Source: Chloroflexota bacterium
GTDB taxonomy: Bacteria > Chloroflexota > Anaerolineae > B4-G1 > SLSP01
NCBI GenBank assembly: GCA_009908585.1
Contig: JAAAOZ010000227.1
Location: 1-6,880, forward strand
DNA: 6,880 bases
Reading direction: 5' to 3'
Under the pieces are notes generated by a model, which saw nothing but the letters and a program-made list of their open reading frames with translations, had not been told where the DNA came from and searched no databases. Below are positions 1-6,151 of this stretch, piece by piece (the first letter of the stretch is position 1; every line of letters starts with the position of its first letter). The position numbers were made by a program, and so were the translations under genes.

Positions 1-284
1 CAACCCACGGCGTCCGGAGCTTTAGAGGAGAAAGAGGCCGGCGGGCGCAGTTGCCGCGCTTCCTGGGGCGTCAATCCCAGCGAGTTGGCTTCTTGCGGCA
101 GGCGCGCGAGGACATCCTCCAATGATAGATCGCGCTTCTGCCAATCGGCCAAGAGGGTCTTGGCCCGTTGCGTCGAAAGGTTGCTTTCAAAGAGGAACCA
201 GTACCAGAGTGCGATGTCTCGCTTTTCCTCCATTTCCTCCATCTGGACCTGTTCCGTCGCTGTGGACTCTTCTGAGGGTAACAT
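1..284 (-). CDS. Probable DNA-processing protein DprA/Smf, N-terminal fragment (runs off left edge)
   Basis: Ninety-four codons are visible, starting at the ATG at 284-282 and reading MLPSEESTATEQ at the N-terminus; the gene continues beyond base 1. After an acidic, polar leader of about 22 residues comes a helical stretch (about residues 23-80) containing ALWYWFLFES, a TQRAKTLLADW segment and LGLTPQEARQLRPP. This looks like the small helical domain that precedes the Rossmann-like fold in DprA, the protein that loads RecA on incoming single-stranded DNA. The diagnostic Rossmann fold is outside the window, so the identification rests on a weakly conserved domain. The start overlaps the dtd stop as TAATG, and an AAGGAGG lies 10 nt upstream inside dtd, which supports this ATG over Met15 or Met18 and suggests translational coupling. 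Confidence 0.5.
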   Translation of the reverse strand, partial: MLPSEESTATEQVQMEEMEEKRDIALWYWFLFESNLSTQRAKTLLADWQKRDLSLEDVLARLPQEANSLGLTPQEARQLRPPASFSSKAPDAVG

Positions 285-733
285 TACGCCGACGCCTCCT
301 TCTCCAGAAGGATCGTCACCGGGCCGTCGTTGACCAGTTCGACGGTCATGTAGGCTTGGAAGACGCCCGACTCGACCGGCACATTTTCCTTTTGGATCAC
401 GGCGATGAAATGCTCGACCAGCGGCTCGGCGATCTCCGGCGGCGCTGCGTGCGCGAACGAGGGCCGGAAGCCGCGTCGCGGGTCGCCGTAAAGGGTGAAT
501 TGCGAGACGACTAGGATGCGGCCTTCAATATCCTTGACCGAGAGATTCATCTTGCCCTCGTCATCGGGGAAGATGCGGAGATTGGCGGTCTTGTGCGCCA
601 GCCAGCGCGCCTCTTCTTCAGTATCGCCCTCGCCGACGCCTACCAGCACCAGCAGTCCCTCATCAATCTCCCCGACGATCTCGCCCTCGACGGCGACGGA
701 TGCGTGAGTCACTCGTTGCACTACGGCTCGCAT
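284..733 (-). CDS. dtd: D-aminoacyl-tRNA deacylase (DTD)
   Basis: This 149-residue protein has the usual length for the DTD family. It hydrolyses D-aminoacyl-tRNAs (and glycine mischarged on tRNA-Ala) in the cytoplasm, recycling the tRNA and keeping D-amino acids out of protein. Seen directly: the N-terminal MRAVVQRVTHASV, the active-site motif SQFTLYGD at residues 77-84, the RRGFRPSF segment around 86-93, and the Gly-cisPro motif in NDGPVT at 135-140, which in the family enforces chiral proofreading. The start at 733 has an AAGGAGGA at 741-748 with 7 nt spacing. Its stop overlaps the start of the following DprA-like gene by one base. It is separated from acpS upstream by a 145-bp spacer with two strong hairpins, so it may be transcribed with acpS or from its own promoter. 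No key residue is missing. Confidence 0.96.
   Translation of the reverse strand: MRAVVQRVTHASVAVEGEIVGEIDEGLLVLVGVGEGDTEEEARWLAHKTANLRIFPDDEGKMNLSVKDIEGRILVVSQFTLYGDPRRGFRPSFAHAAPPEIAEPLVEHFIAVIQKENVPVESGVFQAYMTVELVNDGPVTILLEKEASA
295..301 (-). promoter_or_regulatory. Shine-Dalgarno site of the DprA-like gene, inside dtd
   Basis: AAGGAGG on the minus strand lies 10 nt before the ATG at 284 and is embedded in the last codons of dtd. It decides the start of the downstream gene and supports re-initiation at the TAATG junction. Confidence 0.6.
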
Positions 734-759
734 AAGTTTGTCCTCCTTGAAAAATAGGC

Positions 760-807
760 GTAGGGCGGATTGGCAATCCGCCTGGTCGGAATACCATTCC
801 GACCTAC
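760..807. repeat. REP-like element pair (two inverted units, each a GTAG-headed hairpin)
   Basis: Two perfect hairpins stand one base apart. Unit A on the plus strand is GTAG (760-763) followed by an 8-bp stem (764-771 with 775-782) and a GGC loop. Unit B on the minus strand starts with GTAG at 807-804 and forms a 9-bp stem (784-792 with 796-804) with a GGT loop. Aligned in their own orientations, the 17-base cores are GCGGATTGGCAATCCGC and TCGGAATGGTATTCCGA; of five differences, four form two compensatory base-pair swaps and one is in the loop. A GTAG head plus hairpin, in inverted pairs, is the form of REP/BIME elements mobilised by RAYT (TnpA-REP) transposases. No such gene is in the window. 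The element sits in the acpS-dtd spacer and would fold in a read-through mRNA. Confidence 0.75.
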
Positions 808-878
808 ATTAGCCATACGTCCTGAGCGCAAGTTCCTCTGGCGCGCATAGCCATCTGGAACCTTCGCAAGGGTGACGT
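808..878. other. Remainder of acpS-dtd spacer, possible extended repeat tail
   Basis: This stretch carries no gene. It holds an imperfect direct repeat, CATTAGCCAT at 807-816 and CATAGCCAT at 846-854, and a short imperfect hairpin around ACCTT-CGC-AAGGGT close to the acpS stop. These may belong to a longer version of the REP-like element next to it. I see no T-tract that would make either a convincing intrinsic terminator. Confidence 0.35.
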
Positions 879-1256
879 TTATGACATCGCAACGACAAAC
901 GCGATGGCGAAGTCCCCATCGTGGCTCAGGCTGATGGCCCATTCGGTCAGGCCTTGGCGCTGCGCCAGTTCCTCGGCGTGCTCGTGGAGGATCACGTAGG
1001 GTTTGCCGCTGCGCTCGTTCAGCACCTCGATCTCCCGCCAGCCGACGCCCAGCGGGGAGAGCATGCGCATCCCTACGCCTAAGGCCTTGGCTGTGGCCTC
1101 CTTGCCGGCGAAGCGGGCGGCCAACTCGGCGGGGCGCTCGCGGCTGTACGCCACCTCGGCGGACGTGAAGACGCGCTTCAAGAAGCGCGGCCCGAAGCGC
1201 TCCAACGTGCGGGCGATGCGCGAGACCTCGATGAGATCGACGCCGGTGGCTAACAT
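879..1256 (-). CDS. acpS: Holo-[acyl-carrier-protein] synthase
   Basis: This 125-residue protein matches the usual AcpS length. It transfers 4'-phosphopantetheine from coenzyme A to the conserved serine of apo-acyl carrier protein, activating fatty acid synthesis in the cytoplasm. The sequence shows the N-terminal GVDLIEV (residues 5-11, with the metal-binding Asp7), the signature FAGKEATAKALG at 49-60 (Glu53 being the second expected metal ligand), and the C-terminal SLSHDGDFAIAFVVA at 109-123. The ATG lies only 3 nt after the TAA of the upstream M16 gene, with no good Shine-Dalgarno of its own (a GGAG sits too far upstream), so translation is probably coupled to the peptidase gene. All expected motifs are intact. 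Confidence 0.95.
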   Translation of the reverse strand: MLATGVDLIEVSRIARTLERFGPRFLKRVFTSAEVAYSRERPAELAARFAGKEATAKALGVGMRMLSPLGVGWREIEVLNERSGKPYVILHEHAEELAQRQGLTEWAISLSHDGDFAIAFVVAMS

Positions 1257-1259
1257 CGC

Positions 1260-2579
1260 TTAGGATTCCGAAGACTCCGGCATCGACGGCCCGGCGGTGG
1301 CCAGCGCGAAGTGCTCTGGATCTAACCACTGTTGTGCAGCGGCTTGGACCTCCTCGGCGGTGATGGCCATGATGATGTCGCGATAGCGCTGGAGATAATC
1401 CAGGCCCAGTTGGTAGCGCTCGATGTTGATCAGCGACTGGGCGACGCCCTCGTTGGTCTCCAGTTGGAGCGGCAGGCTGCCGGTGAGGTAGGATTTGCTG
1501 TCGTTGAGTTCCTCCTCGGGGACGCGCTCCTCACGGATGCGACGCAGTTCCTCCTGGATCAGTGTGACGGCGCGCTCCAAGTTCATCGGGTTGACGCCGG
1601 CGATCACGCGCCATGGGCCGGGGCCTTTGCCGCCATCGATGCGGCTGTAGGCGTAGTAAGCCAGTCCATTCTCCTCGCGCACTTTCTTGCCCAAACGGCC
1701 ATACATCCCAAAAATGCCCAAGATGGTGTTGGTCACCCCGCACGCGATGAAGTCGGGATGGAGCCGGGGCGGGCCGGGCCATCCCAGCACGAGGTTGCTC
1801 TGCATCTTATCCGGGATGATCACCTGCTTTTCGCGCCGCTCGGTGATTGCGGGTACGTCGGGCAGGCCCTCGCGCGCCGGGCGGGCATCCTCCCAATCGC
1901 CGAAGGTCTCGCGCACGATGTTGATCGCCTCCTTGGGCTTCACCCCGCCGACGATGACCAGCGTCAGGCCGTCGGGCGCGAAGTGGCGGCGATGAAAATC
2001 GACCAGATCCTCGCGCTGGATGCGCGCGACGGTGTCCTCGTAGCCGGCGAGGCTGTGGTGATAAGGGTGGTTGGCGGGATAGGCCAGCTCGTGAAAGATG
2101 CGCGCGGCCATCCGTCGGGTGCTGTCGCGCCGCTCCTGGATATCGGTGAGGATTTCGGCGCGGACCTTCTCGACGTGCTTTTCGGGGAAAGCGGAGCGGC
2201 GCAGCAGATCGCCGATGAGGTCCATCAGCAGGGGCAGCGAGGAGGCCAAGCCCTTGGCGCTGAAGGAGCTGATGTGCGCGCCGGCGCTAAGTCCGAAGCT
2301 CGCGCCGATGGACTCGACCGCCTCATACAGCTCCTCGAAGGAGCGGCGCTGCGTGCCGCGCTCCATCATATCCAACGTGAAACTCGTCAGACCGTGCAAG
2401 TCGGCGGGTTCATCCTCCGAGCCGGCCTCGACGTAGCCGCTGACTACCACCGCCGGGCTGGCGAAGTTCTCGCGCGCCAACACGGTGATGCCGTTGGGCA
2501 GCGTCTCGCGCAGAGTGTCATCGGGGCCGGGTAAAGCATGCGCGGTTTGGCGCTGGCGTTGATATTTTCTGTTGTACAT
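1260..2579 (-). CDS. M16 family peptidase-like protein, non-zinc (R/Y) subunit
   Basis: This 439-residue protein has the two-lobed M16B architecture of about 420-440 residues. Where active members carry HxxEH, it reads LTSFTLDMMERGT (residues 64-76): aligned by the trailing GT, both zinc histidines and the catalytic Glu are replaced by Ser66, Asp70 and Leu69. Its C-terminal lobe keeps the family's Arg/Tyr pair, REENGLAY at 301-308 (Arg301 and Tyr308, seven apart as in pitrilysin and insulin-degrading enzyme). In known bacterial heterodimers this pair binds substrate and completes the active site of the zinc subunit. No signal peptide is visible; the N-terminus is a polar, basic extension of about 20 residues. 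The ATG follows a GGAGG at 2593-2597 with a rather long 13-nt gap, and an in-frame TAA just upstream (2588-2586) excludes an earlier start. The likely partner is encoded at 3259-4527. Confidence 0.9.
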   Translation of the reverse strand: MYNRKYQRQRQTAHALPGPDDTLRETLPNGITVLARENFASPAVVVSGYVEAGSEDEPADLHGLTSFTLDMMERGTQRRSFEELYEAVESIGASFGLSAGAHISSFSAKGLASSLPLLMDLIGDLLRRSAFPEKHVEKVRAEILTDIQERRDSTRRMAARIFHELAYPANHPYHHSLAGYEDTVARIQREDLVDFHRRHFAPDGLTLVIVGGVKPKEAINIVRETFGDWEDARPAREGLPDVPAITERREKQVIIPDKMQSNLVLGWPGPPRLHPDFIACGVTNTILGIFGMYGRLGKKVREENGLAYYAYSRIDGGKGPGPWRVIAGVNPMNLERAVTLIQEELRRIREERVPEEELNDSKSYLTGSLPLQLETNEGVAQSLINIERYQLGLDYLQRYRDIIMAITAEEVQAAAQQWLDPEHFALATAGPSMPESSES

Positions 2580-2624
2580 AGGTCGTTACGTACCTCCAAG
2601 TCTATTGTGGCGAAGGATAAAACG

Positions 2625-2990
2625 CTACGTTATGGGGAGTTGCCGAACGCGGATGCGGCCCTCGTTCACACTGAGAATAGCACCTTTGTCCAACGTAGTT
2701 TGGTGCTCCGAAATCAAAATTTTTAGATAGCGATTGATGTTTTCTGGGCGCATATTCTGTAGCCGAAAGATTACCACGCTGGGGACTTCCGCTCCGCTGA
2801 GAGCCAGCAATTCACCGAAATCAAGATCGTGGGTGAGCACGATGTATCCCTCACGACGAGCCTTCTCTAAAATCTCTGAATCTGGTAATCGATCCAATGA
2901 TAGTTCGTGTAGGTGGATGGCTTCAATATCTAAATCGCGCAGGAAAGCGACGCTCTGAGGGGAAATACCCATATCGGCCAGAAATTTCAT
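2625..2990 (-). CDS. DUF5615 PIN-like toxin-type protein
   Basis: This 121-residue protein begins MKFLADMGISPQSVAFLRDL and contains PDSEILEKARREGYIVLTHD (residues 36-55) running into LDFGELLALSG, followed by PSVVIFRLQNMRPENI. This is the pattern of DUF5615, a small PIN-like (Mut7-C-type) family. Acidic residues that would form a PIN-type metal site are present: Asp6, Asp37/Glu39, Asp55 and Asp57. PIN proteins are usually Mg-dependent ribonucleases, but activity of this family is less well established than for VapC. Its ATG overlaps the stop of the DUF433 gene as ATGA, with a GGAG 10 nt upstream, so the pair is translationally coupled with the DUF433 protein made first, the usual antitoxin-first order. 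It ends 45 nt before the second M16 gene. Confidence 0.85.
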   Translation of the reverse strand: MKFLADMGISPQSVAFLRDLDIEAIHLHELSLDRLPDSEILEKARREGYIVLTHDLDFGELLALSGAEVPSVVIFRLQNMRPENINRYLKILISEHQTTLDKGAILSVNEGRIRVRQLPIT

Positions 2991-3223
2991 GCTGGCACAC
3001 GCTCCATGGTGTAAACCGACTCATTCGCTAGCCAAGCCGCATAATTTAACGCAGCTTGAATATCCTCCGGTTCCAAATAGGGATAGGCCTCTAGAATTTC
3101 TTCCGTGCTCATACCATTGGCGATCAGATTTAGGATTAGGGAGACCGTGATGCGCATACCGCGAATGCACGCTCGCCCACCTTTTACCTGTCGGTCAAAA
3201 GTGATACGTTCTATGCCAAACAT
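2987..3223 (-). CDS. DUF433 antitoxin-type protein
   Basis: Starting at 3223 gives 78 residues, MFGIERITFDRQVKGGRACI at the N-terminus then RGMRITVSLILNLIANGMSTEEIL and YPYLEPEDIQAALNYAAWLA. This is a full-length DUF433 domain, a small winged-helix-like family; GGxxxIRGxRI and the LExEDIxAALxYAA motif are its recognisable parts. A longer reading frame opens at 3280 but would overlap the upstream peptidase stop, lacks a ribosome site and adds 19 non-conserved residues, so I chose 3223. DUF433 genes are commonly paired with DUF5615 or other PIN-like genes as predicted antitoxins. By analogy it should bind its partner and perhaps its own promoter. The region is AT-richer (roughly 47-57% G+C in sampled lines) than the flanking peptidase genes. 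Confidence 0.87.
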   Translation of the reverse strand: MFGIERITFDRQVKGGRACIRGMRITVSLILNLIANGMSTEEILEAYPYLEPEDIQAALNYAAWLANESVYTMERVPA

Positions 3224-3229
3224 TTCCTT

Positions 3230-3235
3230 CCTCCC
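3230..3235 (-). promoter_or_regulatory. Shine-Dalgarno site fixing the DUF433 start
   Basis: GGGAGG on the minus strand lies 6 nt before the ATG at 3223. No comparable site precedes the upstream in-frame ATG at 3280, so this site decides the start. Confidence 0.7.
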
Positions 3236-3258
3236 TGATCTGCTTACATCTGCTAAAT

Positions 3259-4527
3259 CTACTGATTCGAGATATACCATCCGACGGTGCGATTCTGGGG
3301 CGCCAGATAGGTCTGCGCCACGCGCTGTAGATCCTCGGCAGTCACGGCCTCCAGGCGATTCAGATAGCGCATAAACCAGCCATAATCCGCGAAAATCTCG
3401 CTGAATCCCAGCCAGAAGGCTTGATTGGTGATGCTCTCGCTGGAATAGGCGAAGAGCGCGCGCGCCTGGCTGCGCGCCTTCTCCAACTCCTGCTCGGTGA
3501 CCAGATCCTGTTGCAGGCGCTCGATCTCCGTGGTGAGCGCGGCTTCCACCTCCGCGATGTCGCGCTCCGGCCAGATGGTCGCTTGCAGGCGATAGAGGCC
3601 GGGATCGATGGTGGGGACGAGGGAGCCGTGGATGTCGACGGCCAGCTCGCGATCCACGAGCGCGCGGTAGAGTCGACTGGTGTAGTTCGTCAGGGCGCCG
3701 CCGCCGATCAGGAACGACGATCCGCCGCTGAGAACGGCGTTCAACACGGTCAGGGCGAAGAAGTCCTTCTCGCGCGCGGGCGGCGCGTGGAAGACGATCT
3801 GGAGGTAGTGCGTGGCATCGCGGCCCTTGATGGTGACGCGCCGTTCCTCCTCTTGCGGCGGCTCGGTGGCTGTCACCGGCGGCACATCATCACCCGCCGG
3901 AATCTCGGCGAAGTAGCGCTCGGTCACGCGCTCCATCTCGCCGGCGTTGAAATCCCCGGCGATGGCCAAGAGGGCGTTGTTGGGCCGATAGTAGGTGCGA
4001 TAGTGGTGGTAGAGATCGTCGCGCGTCATCGATTGGAGATCACGGAGATGGCCCAGCGTCTCGTGGCCGTAGGGATGCGCTTGAAACGCGGCGGCGTCCA
4101 CCGCTTCGGTCAGTTGGAAGCGCGGGGAATTCTCCTTGCCCTGCCGCTCGCTGATGATCACCGTTCGCTCGGATTCGACCTCCTCCTCGGTGATCATCAC
4201 GTTGCTCATCCGGTCCGACTCGATATCCAAGGCCAGCGAGAACTTGCGCGCCGGCAGCGTCTCGTAGTAGGTGGTGAAGTCGTACCAGGTCATCCCGTTG
4301 AAGACGCCGCCCTCGCGGGCGATGGCCTGGTCGGTGCTGCCGCTGGGCCAGCGCTCGGTGCCCTTGAAGAGCATATGCTCGACCCAGTGAGAGATTCCCG
4401 TGATGCCCTCGCGCTCGTTGCGGCTGCCCACGCGATACCAGGCCCAAAAGCTCACCACCGGCGCGGTGTGACTCTCCCGGATGAGGATTTTGAGGCCGTT
4501 ATCTAAGGTGGTGCGTAGTAGATTCAT
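3259..4527 (-). CDS. M16 family zinc metallopeptidase, catalytic subunit
   Basis: This 422-residue protein is a complete M16B (processing-peptidase-like) zinc protease. The inverted zinc motif HWVEH is at residues 47-51, inside GISHWVEHMLFKGTE; Glu127 in RTVIISERQG is at the right distance (76 residues) to be the third ligand. The C-lobe, however, reads LYRALVDRELAVDIHG (286-301): at the positions of the family's Arg/Tyr pair it has Leu290 and Val297. The partner encoded downstream supplies exactly what is missing, so a heterodimer is likely. No signal peptide or membrane segment is visible, pointing to a cytoplasmic peptidase acting on peptides or unfolded chains. The ATG has an AGAGG at 4535-4539 with 7 nt spacing. 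The DUF433 gene begins 35 nt after its stop. Confidence 0.94.
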   Translation of the reverse strand: MNLLRTTLDNGLKILIRESHTAPVVSFWAWYRVGSRNEREGITGISHWVEHMLFKGTERWPSGSTDQAIAREGGVFNGMTWYDFTTYYETLPARKFSLALDIESDRMSNVMITEEEVESERTVIISERQGKENSPRFQLTEAVDAAAFQAHPYGHETLGHLRDLQSMTRDDLYHHYRTYYRPNNALLAIAGDFNAGEMERVTERYFAEIPAGDDVPPVTATEPPQEEERRVTIKGRDATHYLQIVFHAPPAREKDFFALTVLNAVLSGGSSFLIGGGALTNYTSRLYRALVDRELAVDIHGSLVPTIDPGLYRLQATIWPERDIAEVEAALTTEIERLQQDLVTEQELEKARSQARALFAYSSESITNQAFWLGFSEIFADYGWFMRYLNRLEAVTAEDLQRVAQTYLAPQNRTVGWYISNQ

Positions 4528-4549
4528 AGCATTTCCTCTGCAAAATTGC

Positions 4550-4657
4550 GAATGATGAATGGGGAATGAAGAATTTAGAAGAGGGGATGGAGAAGGTCAT
4601 TGTCCATTCTCCATCTCCCTACTTCCTACCCCTTACTCCCTTCCTACTCCTTACTCC
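4550..4657. repeat. Degenerate heptanucleotide repeat array with strand switch
   Basis: The spacer between ugd and the M16 gene is mostly filled by 7-bp units. From 4550 to 4598 seven units read on the plus strand (GAATGAT, GAATGGG, GAATGAA, GAATTTA, GAAGAGG, GGATGGA, GAAGGTC). From 4657 down to 4598 eight units read on the minus strand (GGAGTAA, GGAGTAG, a 4-base GAAG interruption, GGAGTAA, GGGGTAG, GAAGTAG, GGAGATG, GAGAATG, GACAATG). The purine-rich strand thus flips near 4598. Around the switch there is a perfect 9-bp inverted repeat, GATGGAGAA at 4586-4594 and TTCTCCATC at 4607-4615, with a 12-nt loop. The form recalls the short tandemly repeated repetitive (STRR) sequences of cyanobacteria. 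It carries no T-tract, so I do not call it a terminator. Confidence 0.75.
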
Positions 4658-4695
4658 ATGTTACCAAGTTAGATTTGGATTGATTAAGGGGATGG

Positions 4696-6015
4696 TTACT
4701 CTACCCCTTCGCCGTTGTAGCCGCGACCGATGCCGCGATATTTGAAGCCGATCTCGCGCACTTCGTCGGGATCGTAGACATTGCGCCCATCGACCAAAAT
4801 CGGGTGATTCATCACTTCCTTGAGGTGAGCCAGATTGAGATGTTGGAACTCGTTCCATTCCGTCACCAACACGAGCGCGTCGGCGCCGGCGGCGACAGCC
4901 TCCGAGCTGTCCATCATCTCGACCTCCGGCAGCAGCGCGCGCGCGTTCTCCATCGCGACGGGATCGTAGGCCCGCACGTTGGCGCCCTCGCGCATAAACT
5001 GCCGCGCGATGTCAACCGACGGCGCGTCGCGCATATCGTCGGTGTTCGGCTTGAACGACAGGCCCAGCAGCCCGATGGTCTTGCCCTTCAGGCTCTCGCC
5101 TATCAGCTCCTTGACCTTGCGCACGGGCGCTTTCCGCTGGTCGGTGTTGATGTCGATCACGGCGCGGAGCAGGTGCGGATGTCGCCCCTCGGTCTCCGCC
5201 ATATAGGTGAGCGCCTTCACATCCTTGGGGAAGCAGGAGCCGCCCCAGCCGATGCCCGCATTCAAGAAGTGCGGGCCGATCCGCCGATCTAGGCCCATCC
5301 CGTAGGAAACTTCCTTCACGTCGGCGCCCAGCGCCTCGCAGACGTTGGCCATCTCGTTGATGAACGAAATCTTCGCGGCCAAGAAGGCGTTGGAGGCATA
5401 TTTGATCATCTCCGCCGTGCGCAGATCGGTGATCATAATGGTGCTGCGCAGCGGCAGGTGAAGCTGGGCGACCTTTTCGGCGGCGTCCTTATCCGTCGAT
5501 CCCAACACCGTGCGGTCGGGGTTCATAAAGTCGCTGATGGCGGTGCCTTCGCGCAGGAACTCCGGGCAGGAGACGACGGAGAACTCCGGCGCGTCGGGGC
5601 GATGCTCGCGGATGATCTCGGCGACCCAATCGCCGGTGCCCACCGGGACGGTCGATTTGTTGATGATGATCATCGGGTGATCCATCACCTCGGCGATGCT
5701 CTCCGCCGCCATCCGCACGTAGCGCAGATCGGCCTGACCATCGACATCGGAGGGCGTGCCCACCGCGATGAAGACAAAATCCGCATCTTTGAGCGCGTCT
5801 TCATAAGACGTCGTGAAGAAGAGCCGTCCGGCGCGGACATTGCGCTCCACCAGATCCTCCAAGCCCAACTCGTAGATGGGCATGATGCCCTTTTTGAGGT
5901 TCTCGATGCGCTCCTCGTTGATGTCTAAACAGGTGACCTTGTTGCCCAGATCGGAGAAGCAGGCGCCGCTCACCAATCCGACATATCCTACCCCGATAAC
6001 CGTGATGTTTTTCAT
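4696..6015 (-). CDS. ugd: UDP-glucose 6-dehydrogenase
   Basis: This 439-residue protein has the standard length for the UDP-glucose/GDP-mannose dehydrogenase family. It oxidises UDP-glucose to UDP-glucuronate with two NAD+, supplying precursors for capsule, exopolysaccharide or glycolipid in the cytoplasm. The N-terminal NAD-binding fold shows GVGYVGLVSG at residues 8-17 and the acidic Asp31 after it; STVPVGT is at 121-127 and CPEFLREG at 150-157. The central domain has KYASNAFLAAK at 205-215, and the catalytic nucleophile is Cys261 in GWGGSCFPKD (256-265). The C-terminal UDP-binding domain carries FKPNTDDMRDAPS (321-333). Lys205, Asn209, Cys261 and Asp265 correspond to the catalytic set of the Streptococcus pyogenes enzyme. 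AAAGGAG at 6024-6030 lies 8 nt before the ATG. No polysaccharide genes are adjacent, so substrate choice rests on homology; a related UDP-sugar dehydrogenase is the main alternative. Confidence 0.93.
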   Translation of the reverse strand: MKNITVIGVGYVGLVSGACFSDLGNKVTCLDINEERIENLKKGIMPIYELGLEDLVERNVRAGRLFFTTSYEDALKDADFVFIAVGTPSDVDGQADLRYVRMAAESIAEVMDHPMIIINKSTVPVGTGDWVAEIIREHRPDAPEFSVVSCPEFLREGTAISDFMNPDRTVLGSTDKDAAEKVAQLHLPLRSTIMITDLRTAEMIKYASNAFLAAKISFINEMANVCEALGADVKEVSYGMGLDRRIGPHFLNAGIGWGGSCFPKDVKALTYMAETEGRHPHLLRAVIDINTDQRKAPVRKVKELIGESLKGKTIGLLGLSFKPNTDDMRDAPSVDIARQFMREGANVRAYDPVAMENARALLPEVEMMDSSEAVAAGADALVLVTEWNEFQHLNLAHLKEVMNHPILVDGRNVYDPDEVREIGFKYRGIGRGYNGEGVE

Positions 6016-6151
6016 ACACTCAGCTCCTTTGTTTGTAGTATAATGTTAGGGTTGTGCTATTGATTCTAGTCGAAGTGATGATACCACACTTATACGGTTT
6101 GCCAAAATTGGTTGCTACTTGGCTATTGGGTAGAAAAGGGAGAATGGATGC
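6016..6151. other. Divergent ugd-metH intergenic region
   Basis: This 136-bp AT-richer spacer must hold promoters for both outward-facing genes. On the minus strand TATACT (6042-6037) matches a -10 box in five of six positions, but it has no good -35 partner and sits so close to the ugd ribosome site that it would leave a leader of about 14 nt. On the plus strand TTGCCA (6099-6104) could be a -35, with only a weak GCTATT 17 nt later. I cannot assign either promoter firmly. I see no S-adenosylmethionine or cobalamin riboswitch. Confidence 0.4.
6137..6142 (+). promoter_or_regulatory. Shine-Dalgarno site fixing the metH start
   Basis: AGGGAG lies 9 nt before the ATG at 6152. Two other ATGs at 6144 and 6148 are closer but out of frame with the methyltransferase, so 6152 is the start that gives the protein. 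Confidence 0.6.

Noticed and set aside
721..1329. A 202-residue minus-strand open frame across acpS and the REP-like element
   Set aside because: It is out of frame with acpS, which has all its motifs. Its C-terminal part is just translated repeat sequence.
2350..2400. Loss of HxxEH in the second M16 protein as a frameshift or sequencing error
   Set aside because: The frame is continuous and the residues before and after (GLTSF through MERGT) align with the active subunit, so the three ligand positions are truly substituted.
1332..2534. A 400-residue open frame on the plus strand
   Set aside because: It is antisense to the M16 gene at 1260-2579. High GC with few stop codons opens the opposite strand; the translated product is compositionally odd and shows no family motif.
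3421..4506. A 361-residue open frame on the plus strand
   Set aside because: It is antisense to the catalytic M16 gene, rich in Arg, Gly, His and Val in a manner typical of a shadow frame, with no recognised motif.
4586..4615. Hairpin in the heptad array as an intrinsic terminator of ugd
   Set aside because: The 9-bp stem is followed by no run of T on the minus strand, has a 12-nt loop, and is explained by the inverted repeat arrangement.
6037..6065. TATACT as the -10 of a ugd promoter
   Set aside because: No -35 match is found at 16-18 nt, and the predicted start point would fall at the ribosome site itself. Too weak to list as a promoter.
6016..6151. S-adenosylmethionine or cobalamin riboswitch ahead of metH
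   Set aside because: The 136-bp spacer is short, shows no multi-helix core or cobalamin-box-like motif, and lacks a terminator stem before the ribosome site.
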